A DNA stretch of 64,000 nt. Origin: Marinobacter denitrificans. GTDB taxonomy: Bacteria > Pseudomonadota > Gammaproteobacteria > Pseudomonadales > Oleiphilaceae. The position numbers were made by a program, and so were the translations under genes. Positions 18,427 to 27,395 of this stretch are shown here, in pieces. How positions within the stretch are numbered: position 1 is the first letter of the stretch; every line of letters begins with the position of its first letter. Location: the NCBI RefSeq assembly GCF_008795955.1, contig NZ_VMHN01000009.1, positions 62,001 to 126,000 of the forward strand, written 5' to 3'. The notes below the pieces were generated by a model that was not told the DNA's origin, searched no databases, and was given only the letters and a program-made list of their open reading frames with translations.

Positions 18427-18539
18427 GGCAGAGGGTGGGAGGCAGCTTCCGAAAAGCGCCCGTGAATACATCCATGTAGGGCTCGGTCGCGCCATCCCTG
18501 GCGCTCCACGTTTTCGGAAGCTGCCTCCCACCCTCTGCC
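18427..18539. repeat. Composite palindrome, family I, between metI and metQ
   Basis: Two 29-base arms (18427-18455 and 18511-18539) are exact complements. Between them lies a core with GTGAATACATCCATGTAG, which forms a small hairpin around TCCATG, and then a second hairpin GCGCCA-TCCC-TGGCGC. No T-run follows on either strand, so it is not a classical terminator. The same core with different arms occurs at 45767-45864. Confidence 0.85.
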
Positions 18540-18554
18540 TATATCAAGCTATTG

Positions 18555-19232
18555 CTATCTGCGGCTGAAATATAAGACAAGACGATCGCCGGCCATTTGC
18601 AGCAACTGCACGAAAATTACCAGTAACGCCACCGTAATCACCATTACATCGGTCTGGAATCGTTGATAACCGAAGCGGATGGCGAGGTCACCCAAGCCAC
18701 CACCGCCGACCACGCCGGACATCGCGGCATAAGAAACCAGCGTAATGGCGGTTACGGTAATACCTGCAATGATCCCGGGCAACGCCTCGGGCAGCAGAGC
18801 ACCAAAAACGATCTGTTTTACGGTCGCACCCATGGCCTGCGTGGCTTCAATGATGCCTCTGTCTACTTCGCGCAGGGAAGTCTCCACCAAACGGGCGAAG
18901 AATGGCGCGCCGCCTGCCACCAACGGCGGAATCGCTCCGGCTACGCCGAGAGACGTGCCGATCAGCATCACTGTGAACGGGATCATCACGATCAGCAGGA
19001 TGATAAAAGGTACCGATCGCAGTACGTTTACCACGAAAGACAGCACTGCGTAGGCTATGGGCTGTTCCAGCAACTGTCGCTTCCCGAACAGGAACAGTAA
19101 TACGCCAAGCGGCAAACCAATAAGTACACTGAACAACAGCGACATACCCACCATCACCAGGGTATCCCAGCTGGCCCAGCCGATCTCGGTCCAGTCCACG
19201 TTACTGAACAAACTCTCCATCAGGGCTTCCAT
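18555..19232 (-). CDS. metI: D-methionine ABC transporter permease
   Basis: A 225-residue permease with about five membrane segments. The EAA loop that contacts the ATPase is visible as ATQAMGATVKQIVFGALLPEALPGI. The start shares a base with the metN stop (TGATG), giving translational coupling. With MetN and MetQ it forms the methionine importer of the inner membrane. Confidence 0.95.
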   Translation of the reverse strand: MEALMESLFSNVDWTEIGWASWDTLVMVGMSLLFSVLIGLPLGVLLFLFGKRQLLEQPIAYAVLSFVVNVLRSVPFIILLIVMIPFTVMLIGTSLGVAGAIPPLVAGGAPFFARLVETSLREVDRGIIEATQAMGATVKQIVFGALLPEALPGIIAGITVTAITLVSYAAMSGVVGGGGLGDLAIRFGYQRFQTDVMVITVALLVIFVQLLQMAGDRLVLYFSRR

Positions 19233-20239
19233 CAGCGCAGCACCTCCACATGAACGTCCGCGGCTTCCAGTGCCTGCATGGCAGTGTCAAGGTCACCACC
19301 CACCAATGACAGCGTTAGCTGCCCGTAGGGCGTGTCCTTGATATGGTCGATGCGGCCGGAGAGGATGCTGAAGTCCACGCCTGACTCACGAGCCACGCTA
19401 CCCAGCAATGGCGTGTAAGTGGATTCGCCACGGAAGGTCAGGCGCAGGATGCGGCCTTTGGCCTGTTGCAGATCCTGCTGCATTTCGTCCCGGTCAATAT
19501 TCTCGCTCTCGAATACGAAGTCCCGGGTCGTGGGGTGCTTCGGGTGCAGGAAGACATCGCTGACCGCGCCCATTTCAACCACTTCGCCAGCATCCATTAC
19601 CGCTACACGGTCGCAGACACGGCGCACCACGTCCATCTCGTGGGTAATCAGCACAATGGTCAGACCCAGCTCGCTGTTGATGTCTCCCAGCAGCTTCAGC
19701 ACGGACTGAGTGGTTTGCGGGTCCAGGGCGCTGGTGGCTTCGTCGCACAACAGGATCGTCGGTCGGCAGGCCAGTGCCCGGGCAATGCCCACCCGCTGCT
19801 TCTGTCCGCCAGAGAGCTGCGACGGGTATTTGTTGGCCTGGTCCACCAGGCTCACCCGCTTTAACAACTCATCCACCCGTTCACGGATCTCGGTGCGGGA
19901 ATAGATACCGGCCAGTTTCATGGGGAAGGCGATGTTGTCCGCCACGGTTTTTGACGACAGCAGATTGAAGTGCTGGAAAATCATGCCTACCTTGCGGCGG
20001 AAGGCCCGCAACTCACTGGCGTTATAGCCGGTGATGTTTTCGTCATCGATCAGAATGCGGCCGCCTGTAGGAGGCTCCAGCAGGTTGATCAGCCGCACAA
20101 GGGTGGATTTCCCCGCGCCGGAATGGCCGACGATGCCAAAAACCTCGCCGGTTTCGATGGTCATACTGGTGGAATGCAGTGCGGGGATCGCCCGTCCGCC
20201 CACTTGGTAGGACTTCTGTACCTGGTCAAATACAATCAC
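19232..20239 (-). CDS. metN: D-methionine ABC transporter ATP-binding protein
   Basis: A 335-residue ATPase. Walker A is GHSGAGKST, the signature is LSGGQKQR, Walker B is ILLCDEATSALDP and the switch His is in LITHEMD. The C-terminal 90 residues form the NIL domain, where methionine binds to inhibit transport in E. coli MetN. It is the first gene of the operon. A TATAAT-like box lies at 20286-20291 on this strand; I saw no clear -35, MetJ box or SAM riboswitch. Confidence 0.95.
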   Translation of the reverse strand: MIVFDQVQKSYQVGGRAIPALHSTSMTIETGEVFGIVGHSGAGKSTLVRLINLLEPPTGGRILIDDENITGYNASELRAFRRKVGMIFQHFNLLSSKTVADNIAFPMKLAGIYSRTEIRERVDELLKRVSLVDQANKYPSQLSGGQKQRVGIARALACRPTILLCDEATSALDPQTTQSVLKLLGDINSELGLTIVLITHEMDVVRRVCDRVAVMDAGEVVEMGAVSDVFLHPKHPTTRDFVFESENIDRDEMQQDLQQAKGRILRLTFRGESTYTPLLGSVARESGVDFSILSGRIDHIKDTPYGQLTLSLVGGDLDTAMQALEAADVHVEVLR

Positions 20240-20430
20240 AGCTTTGCCTTGTCAGCGCCTTGGGGGTGCAGCGTTAAAGCGCGCAATTATAAACGAATCC
20301 GGTTGCAAACCCGAATCCACCGCCTTGGTATATCCCCTTACACCATCTACCACCTGACATTCACCGCCTTACTGGACTAAACTCATCCTTCAAAGGAACC
20401 TTTAAATACCCCTCCGAGGCGCACGATATT

Positions 20431-21852
20431 TTGACTACAAAAACCGAGACCACGCCCTCAAGGATGAATTCAACCCAGGCATGGGTCACCTATCTGAGTA
20501 AAGTCGAACTGCCGGTGCTGGCCAATACGCTCCGCAGGATCGACGAGCTGACTGACAGCAGCAACAGCACGGTCAACGAACTGGCCAACGTCATTCTCAA
20601 CGACGCCCAGCTCACCTCCCAGGTTCTTCGGCTTTCCAACACGGTGTTCTATAACCAGACCCGCACCCAGGTCAGCACCGTGAGCCGGGCCATTACCCTG
20701 ATCGGCTTTGATGCGGTGAAGTCCATGGCCATCTCCTCGCTGATCGTGGACTCTCTGCTCGCCCGCAACGACCGGCCCCACCTGCTTCGCTGCCTCGCAC
20801 GCGCTATTCATGCTGCCGTCCAGGCCCGCTGCCTGCTGCCCAAGCGTAACGAACATGCGCTCGAGGAGGTGTTTATCGGCGCACTACTGATGAATATCGG
20901 CGAGCTGGCGTTCTGGTCCTGCGAGACCGAACAGGCCAATGAACTGGAAGCGAAATTACGCGCGGATGAACCGCCAGTGGAAGCTCAGAAAGCGGTGCTC
21001 CACACCACCTTTACGGAAATCACCCGGGGCCTGGTGGAAGCCTGGTCCCTGGGACCTTTCATCAAGGAAGTCGTCGCCCCGGGGCAGGCCAATTCCAAGG
21101 CCGCCAGCCTGGTACGCCATTCGGTGGAGATGGCAAAGCTGTCCGAGAACGGCTGGCGTGGCGCGGCGATGGAAGAGATAGCGGAAGCACTGGGTAAGGA
21201 CATCGGCGAGAATCCCGCCGTCATACGGGATCAGCTCAAGGTCAACGCCGGTGAAGCAGCAAGGGTAGCAGTATCACTGGGCATCCCCCAGGTCACGGCA
21301 CTGATGCCCGGCAGCCAGTCAGAAGGCGGGAACCGAGCGGCGCATGCGCCAGAGGTGGACCCCGTTCTGCAATTACAGATTCTCCGGGACCTGACTCACA
21401 GCCTGACCGACAAACCGGATATCAATGAAGTCTGTCAGCTGGTGATCGAAGGCATACACCGGGCCGTGGGGATGCAGCGAGTAGTGCTATTGATGAGCGA
21501 CCGCAGCGGGCTGGAGTTGATCCCCCGCAAACTCGGAGGCAAGGGTACCGAGAGCTGGAAGGAGAATTTCACCGTGCGCAAAGACGGTACCGGTCCTCTG
21601 GGGGCACTGCTGCCCCATGCCAGTTGTTTCGTATACCAGCCCAAATCAGGCGCAGAAACCGTTCCCTATGATCGCTGGCTGGGCAATGTGCCGGCGCTGG
21701 TCGGCCCGCTAAAGGCCAAGGGTCGGCTCGTGGGCCTGTTCTATGCAGACAATGCGGCGGCGGACTACGTGCCCTCCGAGGACCAGCTAACGGCGTTCGG
21801 CCATTTCGTGCAGAACGCCCAGCTGTGCATTACGCTGCTGTCGAGCAGTTGA
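20431..21852 (+). CDS. HDOD-GAF signalling protein
   Basis: About 473 residues. Residues 20-230 are an HDOD domain: ANVILNDAQLTSQVLRLSN, SRAITLIGFDAVKSMAIS and the helix FIGALLMNIGELAFW, where the HD pair of true HD hydrolases is absent, as is normal for HDOD. Residues 320-470 are a GAF domain. Such proteins are signalling adaptors of uncertain output. The start is uncertain: a TTG at 20431 has GAGG 11 bases upstream, and an ATG at 20464 has AAGG immediately before it. It stands alone, divergent from metN. Confidence 0.85.
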   Translation: MTTKTETTPSRMNSTQAWVTYLSKVELPVLANTLRRIDELTDSSNSTVNELANVILNDAQLTSQVLRLSNTVFYNQTRTQVSTVSRAITLIGFDAVKSMAISSLIVDSLLARNDRPHLLRCLARAIHAAVQARCLLPKRNEHALEEVFIGALLMNIGELAFWSCETEQANELEAKLRADEPPVEAQKAVLHTTFTEITRGLVEAWSLGPFIKEVVAPGQANSKAASLVRHSVEMAKLSENGWRGAAMEEIAEALGKDIGENPAVIRDQLKVNAGEAARVAVSLGIPQVTALMPGSQSEGGNRAAHAPEVDPVLQLQILRDLTHSLTDKPDINEVCQLVIEGIHRAVGMQRVVLLMSDRSGLELIPRKLGGKGTESWKENFTVRKDGTGPLGALLPHASCFVYQPKSGAETVPYDRWLGNVPALVGPLKAKGRLVGLFYADNAAADYVPSEDQLTAFGHFVQNAQLCITLLSSS

Positions 21853-21867
21853 TTCGCCTTCGGAGGA

Positions 21868-22575
21868 TCAGAGTTCATACAACCTGGCTACGTGCAGGAT
21901 CGGCCCGGTCGGCGCTCCGGTCGGCGAGCCTCCCACCGGTTCGAGGCTGATGGCCAGGGTACGGCTGCTGCTGAGCAGTGCCCGGGTCTTGTCGTCAAGG
22001 GTCACCTGATAGGTTTCACCCACTGGCATGACCCCCAGTGACACAGGCTGGCCGTTTTCAGGCACGATCCACAGTTCGTAATCCTTGCCCTGCTCAGCCG
22101 CTGTGGCGGCAACAGGCCGCAGTTTCAGCTGGCGTTCAAGTGCGGACTCACTTACCAGCCACAACGGATCAGTCATTTCCGCCTGAACAATGGCGCCCGA
22201 CAGTCGTTGGTCATCACGGGGTGCCGGCTGTTGTAACAGGATGACCGCCAGCACCAGTGTTGCTGCCGTCGCCACCAGGCTCCAACCGGGCCATAACCAG
22301 CGGCCGGCGCCGTCATTTGCCGCAGTGGCGGGTTCCGTGCCCCGGTTTTGCGGCCATAAACGCCGCTCGATTCCGGACCATACCGACGCCGGGGGTATTT
22401 CTTCTTCGATGCGCGACCCCAGATGCCCCAGTTTTTCTTCCCAGAACCAGACCTCCTGCCGGACCCGGACCGACTCCATCATCCAGCGCTCAAACCTGCG
22501 GCGGGCGTGCCCCCGGAGGGAGCCCAGGACATACTCTGCAGCCAGTGCTTCGATTCTTTCCGGTGTCTTTTTCAT
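21868..22575 (-). CDS. Membrane anti-sigma factor (RskA-like)
   Basis: About 235 residues from the ATG at 22575, which overlaps the sigma gene stop (ATGA). Residues 1-80 are the cytoplasmic zinc-free anti-sigma region (LAAEYVLGSLRGHARRRFERW). One membrane segment lies at about 95-115 (WSLVATAATLVLAVILL). The periplasmic C-terminus is of the RskA type (YELWIVPENGQPVSLGVMPV). It should hold the ECF sigma factor at the membrane until a signal releases it. Proteases that would act on it are not in the window. Confidence 0.92.
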   Translation of the reverse strand: MKKTPERIEALAAEYVLGSLRGHARRRFERWMMESVRVRQEVWFWEEKLGHLGSRIEEEIPPASVWSGIERRLWPQNRGTEPATAANDGAGRWLWPGWSLVATAATLVLAVILLQQPAPRDDQRLSGAIVQAEMTDPLWLVSESALERQLKLRPVAATAAEQGKDYELWIVPENGQPVSLGVMPVGETYQVTLDDKTRALLSSSRTLAISLEPVGGSPTGAPTGPILHVARLYEL

Positions 22576-23129
22576 CGCTCCAGGCACCTCTTCAGCGCCA
22601 TCAGGCCGCGCCTGATCCAGCTTTTGACGGTTCCAACAGGGGAGCTCAACGCTTCAGACAACTCGTCGTGGGTGAAGCCACGGTAATAGGACAGCAGAAT
22701 ACTGTCACGCTGGGGTTCTGACAGCTCCTCGAGACATCCGGTAAGTTCGGCAGCGCCAGCGCTGCGAAGAGAAACATCCAACGGCCCTTCCCGCCCGTCT
22801 TCCATGTGTTCCAGATGGCTATCGCCTGAGGTCTGCTTCGCCTTACGGACCCTCATCAGGTCCAGAGTGCGATAACGGGCAATGGTCAGCATCCAACTCA
22901 GAGGGGCGCCACGTTCGTTGTGGTACTCACCAGCGTTGTGCCAGATCTGCACAAAGGCATCCTGCACGGCCTCCTCCGCCAGGTCCCGCTGGCTGGCCAG
23001 TTTCAGGCAAAGCCCGAACATCCTCCCGGAGACTTTCTCATACAGCCGCTGGAACGCAGCCCTGTCTTCCCGGGCAACTGCAATCAGCAACCCCATGAGT
23101 TCATCATGCTCAACATCCACGGCCATCAT
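22572..23129 (-). CDS. ECF sigma factor (SigK-like)
   Basis: A 185-residue sigma-70 family protein with region 2 (FQRLYEKVSGRMFGLCLKL to LSWMLTIARYRTLDLMR) and region 4 (LSEPQRDSILLSYYRGFTHDELSEAL, then VGTVKSWIRRG). It is coupled to its anti-sigma gene and divergent from the DUF4331 operon across a 170-base gap. That operon is the natural candidate regulon. I could not find a convincing pair of matching promoters to prove it. Confidence 0.93.
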   Translation of the reverse strand: MMAVDVEHDELMGLLIAVAREDRAAFQRLYEKVSGRMFGLCLKLASQRDLAEEAVQDAFVQIWHNAGEYHNERGAPLSWMLTIARYRTLDLMRVRKAKQTSGDSHLEHMEDGREGPLDVSLRSAGAAELTGCLEELSEPQRDSILLSYYRGFTHDELSEALSSPVGTVKSWIRRGLMALKRCLER

Positions 23130-23299
23130 TACCGAACTCCCACCTGTTTTTCGTGTTTATAACAACATTACGTCCGGTATGGCTTTAAAGATGCACCCCG
23201 GATACATCCCCGGCAAACATTTTTAATGACAACTGCATCTTTCTCCAACCCGGTTCCGTTCCTTCCTGGGCAACACCAACAACAGAAGAGGAAAACGGA

Positions 23300-24769
23300 A
23301 TGAACACACTGTTTAAACGCTCCGGCCTCGCGCTTGCGGTAGCCGGACTATGCGTGGCAACTGGCCTGGCACAGGCTTCCAGCCACCGCGAAGCACCCTT
23401 CATAACAGAAGTGCCCAAAGTCGACGGCACTGATTTCTATATGTTCCGCAGCTACGAAACCGGCCGCGAGGACTTCGTAACCCTTATTGCCAACTATCTG
23501 CCGTTGCAGGATGCCTATGGCGGCCCCAATTACTTTGACCTGGATGACGACGCCGTTTACGAAATCCACATCGATAACAGCGGCAATGCGCAGGAAAACC
23601 TCACCTTCCGTTTCCAGCTCTCCGATGTGCTGAACGACATTCAGCTGTCAGTCGGAGCGGACGGCGCGAAGGAAATGGTTTCTGTGCCGCTGAAGAACAT
23701 TGGCGACGCCAGCAACGGCGACAATGTTCAGTTCAGCCAGGAGTACACGGTAGAAGTCATCCGCGGCGATCGCCGCACCGGAACTGTGCAGACGGCAACC
23801 AATGTCAGCACTGGCACGGAAGCCTTTGCCAAACCGCTGGACAATATCGGGGGCAAGTCCTTTGCGGACTACGAAAGCTATGCCAATGCGCACGTCTTTG
23901 ACATTGCCATTCCCGGTTGCGGCACCAACGGCCAGGTATTCGTGGGCCAGCGCAAGGAAGCCTTTGCCGTCAACCTCGGTGAGATTTTCGACCTCGTAAA
24001 CACCAACCCTCTCGGTGCCCGTAATGGCGAAGGCCAGGGCGATCTGGCCGACAAGAACGTGACGTCATTCGCGCTTGAAGTACCAACCGAATGCCTGACC
24101 GGCACGGCGGTGACTGCTTCGGGCGACCCTGTCATCGGTGGCTGGACTACCGCCAGTGTGCGCCAGGCGCGGGTAATCAATCCGGCGCCGACCACCAATG
24201 GCAAGGGCGCAACAGTAGAAGGTGGAGCCTTGACCCAGGTCTCCCGCCTGGGTATGCCGCTGGTCAACGAAGTGGTCATTGGCCTGAAGGACAAAGACCG
24301 CTTCAACGCCAGCGAACCCAAGGATGACGGCCAGTTCGCCACCTATGTCACCCACCCGACCTTGCCAGAACTTCTGGAAATACTCTTCCCGGTAGAGGCG
24401 CCCAATAACTTTCCGCGCAACGACCTGGTCACTGCGTTCCTGACCGGCGTGCCAGACCTGAACAAGCCTGAGGGCGTCGCGGTCTCGGAAATGCTGCGCC
24501 TTAACCCGGCCGTCGCCGCAACCGCTGCAGCCAGCCAGAACGATCTGGGCGTGCTCGGCGGTGACAATGCCGGCTTCCCCAACGGCCGTCGCCCGGTGGA
24601 TGACACCGTGGACATCGCACTACGTGTCGCGATGGGCGTGCTGGCCGACCCGGCCGATGCTCCAAGTGGCGACCTTGAGTACACCGACGGTGTTCAGCTG
24701 GATCCGGCAGAGCTCCGGGAAACCTTCCCGTACCTGGCCACCCCGATCGCCGGCTCACCCAACAGCTAA
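23300..24769 (+). CDS. Secreted DUF4331 family protein
   Basis: A 489-residue protein with a signal peptide (residues 1-26, cut near AQASS) and then the family opening SSHREAPFITEVPKVDGTDFYMF, which defines DUF4331. The family has no established biochemical role. Many acidic residues suit a periplasmic or extracellular calcium-rich setting, but this is only a compositional remark. GAGGAAAA precedes the ATG. It begins a four-gene set with a lipoprotein, a TPR protein and a HupE-like protein, and is divergent from an ECF sigma/anti-sigma pair. Confidence 0.9.
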   Translation: MNTLFKRSGLALAVAGLCVATGLAQASSHREAPFITEVPKVDGTDFYMFRSYETGREDFVTLIANYLPLQDAYGGPNYFDLDDDAVYEIHIDNSGNAQENLTFRFQLSDVLNDIQLSVGADGAKEMVSVPLKNIGDASNGDNVQFSQEYTVEVIRGDRRTGTVQTATNVSTGTEAFAKPLDNIGGKSFADYESYANAHVFDIAIPGCGTNGQVFVGQRKEAFAVNLGEIFDLVNTNPLGARNGEGQGDLADKNVTSFALEVPTECLTGTAVTASGDPVIGGWTTASVRQARVINPAPTTNGKGATVEGGALTQVSRLGMPLVNEVVIGLKDKDRFNASEPKDDGQFATYVTHPTLPELLEILFPVEAPNNFPRNDLVTAFLTGVPDLNKPEGVAVSEMLRLNPAVAATAAASQNDLGVLGGDNAGFPNGRRPVDDTVDIALRVAMGVLADPADAPSGDLEYTDGVQLDPAELRETFPYLATPIAGSPNS

Positions 24770-24778
24770 AAGGACGCC

Positions 24779-25024
24779 ATGATGGGATTATTTCTGAAAA
24801 CTTCATGTCTGGTTGTGCTGATAGCCGCGGTCACAGGCTGCTCTAACGACTCAAGCAGCGGTGGAACACCAAGGCCGGAGCCGTCTGTCGATTTCACGGC
24901 TTTCGTGAAGACACAAATTGAAAACACCGATGACCGTCGCGATGCGGTCCGGATCAACGAACAGGAGTTCAGCTTCAATGACCAGAACAATGAACAGGCC
25001 TTCGATGATCTGTTCATGCAATAA
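24779..25024 (+). CDS. Small lipoprotein, unknown function
   Basis: An 81-residue protein. The signal peptide ends with lipobox VTGC, so the mature protein starts at Cys22 and has about 60 residues, rich in Asp, Asn and Glu (FSFNDQNNEQAFDDLF). AAGGA lies before the ATG, nine bases after the DUF4331 stop. I do not recognise the family. The position suggests a small partner of the DUF4331 protein. Confidence 0.75.
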   Translation: MMGLFLKTSCLVVLIAAVTGCSNDSSSGGTPRPEPSVDFTAFVKTQIENTDDRRDAVRINEQEFSFNDQNNEQAFDDLFMQ

Positions 25025-26228
25025 GACCCGACGCCGGCTCTCAGCATGTCTTGAGCCGGTGAGCACTTTCCCTGTCCTCCCGGGCAGGGCTTTTTGTGCC
25101 GGGCTGTTATTGTTGACAGGGTTTGCATGGCTGAGTGCCTTGAGCACCAATGCAGCCGCCACACCAGGGCCCATCAAGACCGATTTCAACGATACCGACG
25201 TTTTCATAGAGTTGCCGGAACCAGCGCTGACCGCTACGGCACTTCCCGCTTCACCGGACCAACTGGCAGACCTTGTTCGTCGCCGGATCGACCGGGCACG
25301 AAGCACCGGCGACCCTCGTTTTCTCGGTTATGCCGAAGGCGCACTGCAACAGTGGCAGGGCGAACTCACGGGCCGGCTGCTGGTGCTGAGGGCCACCCTG
25401 GAGCAAAGCCTCCACCGTTTTGACAACGCCAGGAACGATCTACACGCCGTCATTTCCAAAGCCCGCGACCCACAGCAAAAAACCCAGGCAATACTGTTGC
25501 TTGCCAACCTGGAAACCGTGCAGGGGAATTATAGCGCTGCAAAGAAGCACTGTGAGCAATTACAACGGCGTTATCCCGGTTTGATTGCCAGCAGCTGTCT
25601 CGCCCAGTTGGAAGCCCGAACAGGGCGTGCACGGCAAGCCTACCAGACACTTCAACGCCAGTTAGCTACTGCCAGAACAGACACCACCAGCACGTTGTGG
25701 GCACAGGGGACCTTGGGAGATATAGCAGCACAGCTGAACATGCCCGAGGCGGCTCGACACTGGCAGACGGTACTCGACGCCAGCCCCGACGATATCTACA
25801 CCCGCGCCCAGCTGGCAGACTGGTATCTGGACCAGAACAAGCCCGACAGAGCGCTCGCCTTGACCGCGAGCTATGCGGAGGTAGACACCCTTGCCGTAAT
25901 AAGAGCAATTGCCATGGCGCGCTCAGGGCATCCGGCTGCCGAAACCCTGACCGAAAGCCTCAGGGTGCGATTTGCTGAAGCGCGCTGGCGCGGCAACCTT
26001 CTCCATCAACGGGACATGGCTCGCTTCCAGCTGGACATTGAGGGCGATGCCAGAGCCGCACTGATATTTGCGCAGGGCAACTGGGAGGAACAGCGCGAGC
26101 CCCTGGACACCCGCCTGCTGCTCCGCGCCGCCCACGCGGCAGACGACGCCCCCTCGCTACAAAAGGTCAGATCCTGGCTGAAAGAGCACGGCCAGACCGA
26201 TGCCCGTTTTCCAGAGGCAGACTCATGA
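25005..26228 (+). CDS. Periplasmic TPR-like protein
   Basis: About 407 residues if the ATG at 25005, inside the lipoprotein gene, is used; an ATG at 24990 and a GTG near 25060 are also possible and none has a strong ribosome site. A hydrophobic export segment (CAGLLLLTGFAWLSALS) is followed by helical repeats resembling TPRs (residues about 100-390): KTQAILLLANLETVQGNYSAAKKHC, then ARHWQTVLDASPDDIYTRAQLADWYLDQNKPDRAL. It probably scaffolds the neighbouring DUF4331 and HupE-like products. Its stop overlaps the next start. Confidence 0.75.
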   Translation: MICSCNKTRRRLSACLEPVSTFPVLPGRAFCAGLLLLTGFAWLSALSTNAAATPGPIKTDFNDTDVFIELPEPALTATALPASPDQLADLVRRRIDRARSTGDPRFLGYAEGALQQWQGELTGRLLVLRATLEQSLHRFDNARNDLHAVISKARDPQQKTQAILLLANLETVQGNYSAAKKHCEQLQRRYPGLIASSCLAQLEARTGRARQAYQTLQRQLATARTDTTSTLWAQGTLGDIAAQLNMPEAARHWQTVLDASPDDIYTRAQLADWYLDQNKPDRALALTASYAEVDTLAVIRAIAMARSGHPAAETLTESLRVRFAEARWRGNLLHQRDMARFQLDIEGDARAALIFAQGNWEEQREPLDTRLLLRAAHAADDAPSLQKVRSWLKEHGQTDARFPEADS

Positions 26229-27346
26229 ACACTCACAGACACCCGGCCAGGGCCCTGGTTACAACGGGGCTGTTGGTCCTGCTGTTCTCATCCGCTGCGC
26301 TGGCGCACAAAGCCAGCGACAGCTTTATCTACGTGGATCAGGACAAGTCCGAGATACGTATTGACGTGGCACTTCGAGACCTCGCCCTGGTACTGCCACT
26401 GGATCGTAACGGGGACCGGAAACTCAGCGGCTCGGAATTACGCACCAGTCGCGACAGGATTACCCGATGGACAGAGCAGGGGCTCACGCTGTCCAATTCC
26501 AGCGGTAATTGCCGGATGACAGGGCAAGAGTGGGGCGTCTCGAGCCACAGCGACGGGCCTTATGCCGCCAGCCGTTACACCGTGAACTGTCCCGATGGCG
26601 CCGCGGCCGACACCCTGGATTACCATCTTCTGTTCCCGCAAGATCCCTTGCACCGCGGCCTTGTCAGCCTTGAATCGGGCGAATTCAGCACGCTGGGGGT
26701 GTTGTCCCCGGATAGCCGCAGCTTTTCACTGACCACCGAAGCTGCGCCGGGCGGGCTGGCGATGTTCGCGACCTTTGTTTACCAGGGGATCATCCACCTG
26801 TTGATCGGCCTTGATCACATTCTGTTTTTGCTGGTGTTAATGCTCCCGGCCACACTGGGAACGCGGAACGGTAAAGCGCGGGGAGTGAAACCGCGACTCT
26901 GGGAACTGACCGGCACCATCAGCGCCTTCACCGCTGCTCACTCTATTACTCTGGCGCTGGCTGCCCTTGAAATCGTGCATGTGCCGATCGCCTGGGTAGA
27001 AGCTGTTGTGGCGCTATCCATAGCGGTGGCGGCGTTTAACGTGAAATGGCCGGTACTGGGCAAGAAAACCTGGAAGCTGGCATTCGGTTTCGGCCTGATA
27101 CACGGGTTCGGCTTTGCCAGTGTGCTGGGAGACCTTACCAGCGGCATTTCGCAGACTGCACTGGCACTCGCGGGGTTTAATATTGGCGTCGAGCTGGGGC
27201 AACTGGCACTGCTGATCGTTCTGTTTCCGTTGTTCTATCAGTGGGGGAAAACGAACCATTACAGTAGAGCTGCGGTACCGCTGATGCTGATTGCCGTTGG
27301 CGCAACGAGCCTGTTTTGGGTTGCAGAAAGAATTGCTGCAATCTGA
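26225..27346 (+). CDS. HupE/UreJ-type membrane protein
   Basis: A 373-residue protein with a signal peptide (ends LAHKASD), a periplasmic domain (about 25-180) and six to seven membrane helices. The HupE/UreJ motifs are present: HLLIGLDHILFLLVL, FTAAHSITL, LIHGFGFASVL and NIGVELGQL. Conserved histidines in these helices suggest metal handling; HupE and UreJ are linked to nickel transport, though this long form lacks a proven substrate. It begins at an ATGA overlap with the TPR gene and ends the four-gene set. No hydrogenase or urease gene is near. Confidence 0.88.
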   Translation: MNTHRHPARALVTTGLLVLLFSSAALAHKASDSFIYVDQDKSEIRIDVALRDLALVLPLDRNGDRKLSGSELRTSRDRITRWTEQGLTLSNSSGNCRMTGQEWGVSSHSDGPYAASRYTVNCPDGAAADTLDYHLLFPQDPLHRGLVSLESGEFSTLGVLSPDSRSFSLTTEAAPGGLAMFATFVYQGIIHLLIGLDHILFLLVLMLPATLGTRNGKARGVKPRLWELTGTISAFTAAHSITLALAALEIVHVPIAWVEAVVALSIAVAAFNVKWPVLGKKTWKLAFGFGLIHGFGFASVLGDLTSGISQTALALAGFNIGVELGQLALLIVLFPLFYQWGKTNHYSRAAVPLMLIAVGATSLFWVAERIAAI

Positions 27347-27352
27347 AACGCA

Positions 27353-27380
27353 AGGCCCCCGGTATCACACCCGGGGGCTT
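27353..27380. terminator. GC-rich hairpin between convergent genes
   Basis: The stem AGCCCCCGG/GCCCCCGG-type pairing (AAGGCCCCCGG with CCGGGGGCTT) has an eight-base loop and only a short T tail on each strand. It lies between the stops of the HupE-like gene and the downstream minus-strand gene, so a bidirectional terminator is likely but weakly supported. Confidence 0.5.
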
Positions 27381-27395
27381 CGCAGGGCAGCTCAA

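Noticed and set aside
18427..18539. Palindrome between metI and metQ as an intrinsic terminator
   Set aside because: No T-run follows either arm, and a full stop there would remove metQ from its operon.
20240..20430. SAM riboswitch or MetJ box before metN
   Set aside because: I saw neither the tandem MetJ box pattern nor the helices of a SAM riboswitch in the short leader; only a TATAAT-like box is visible.
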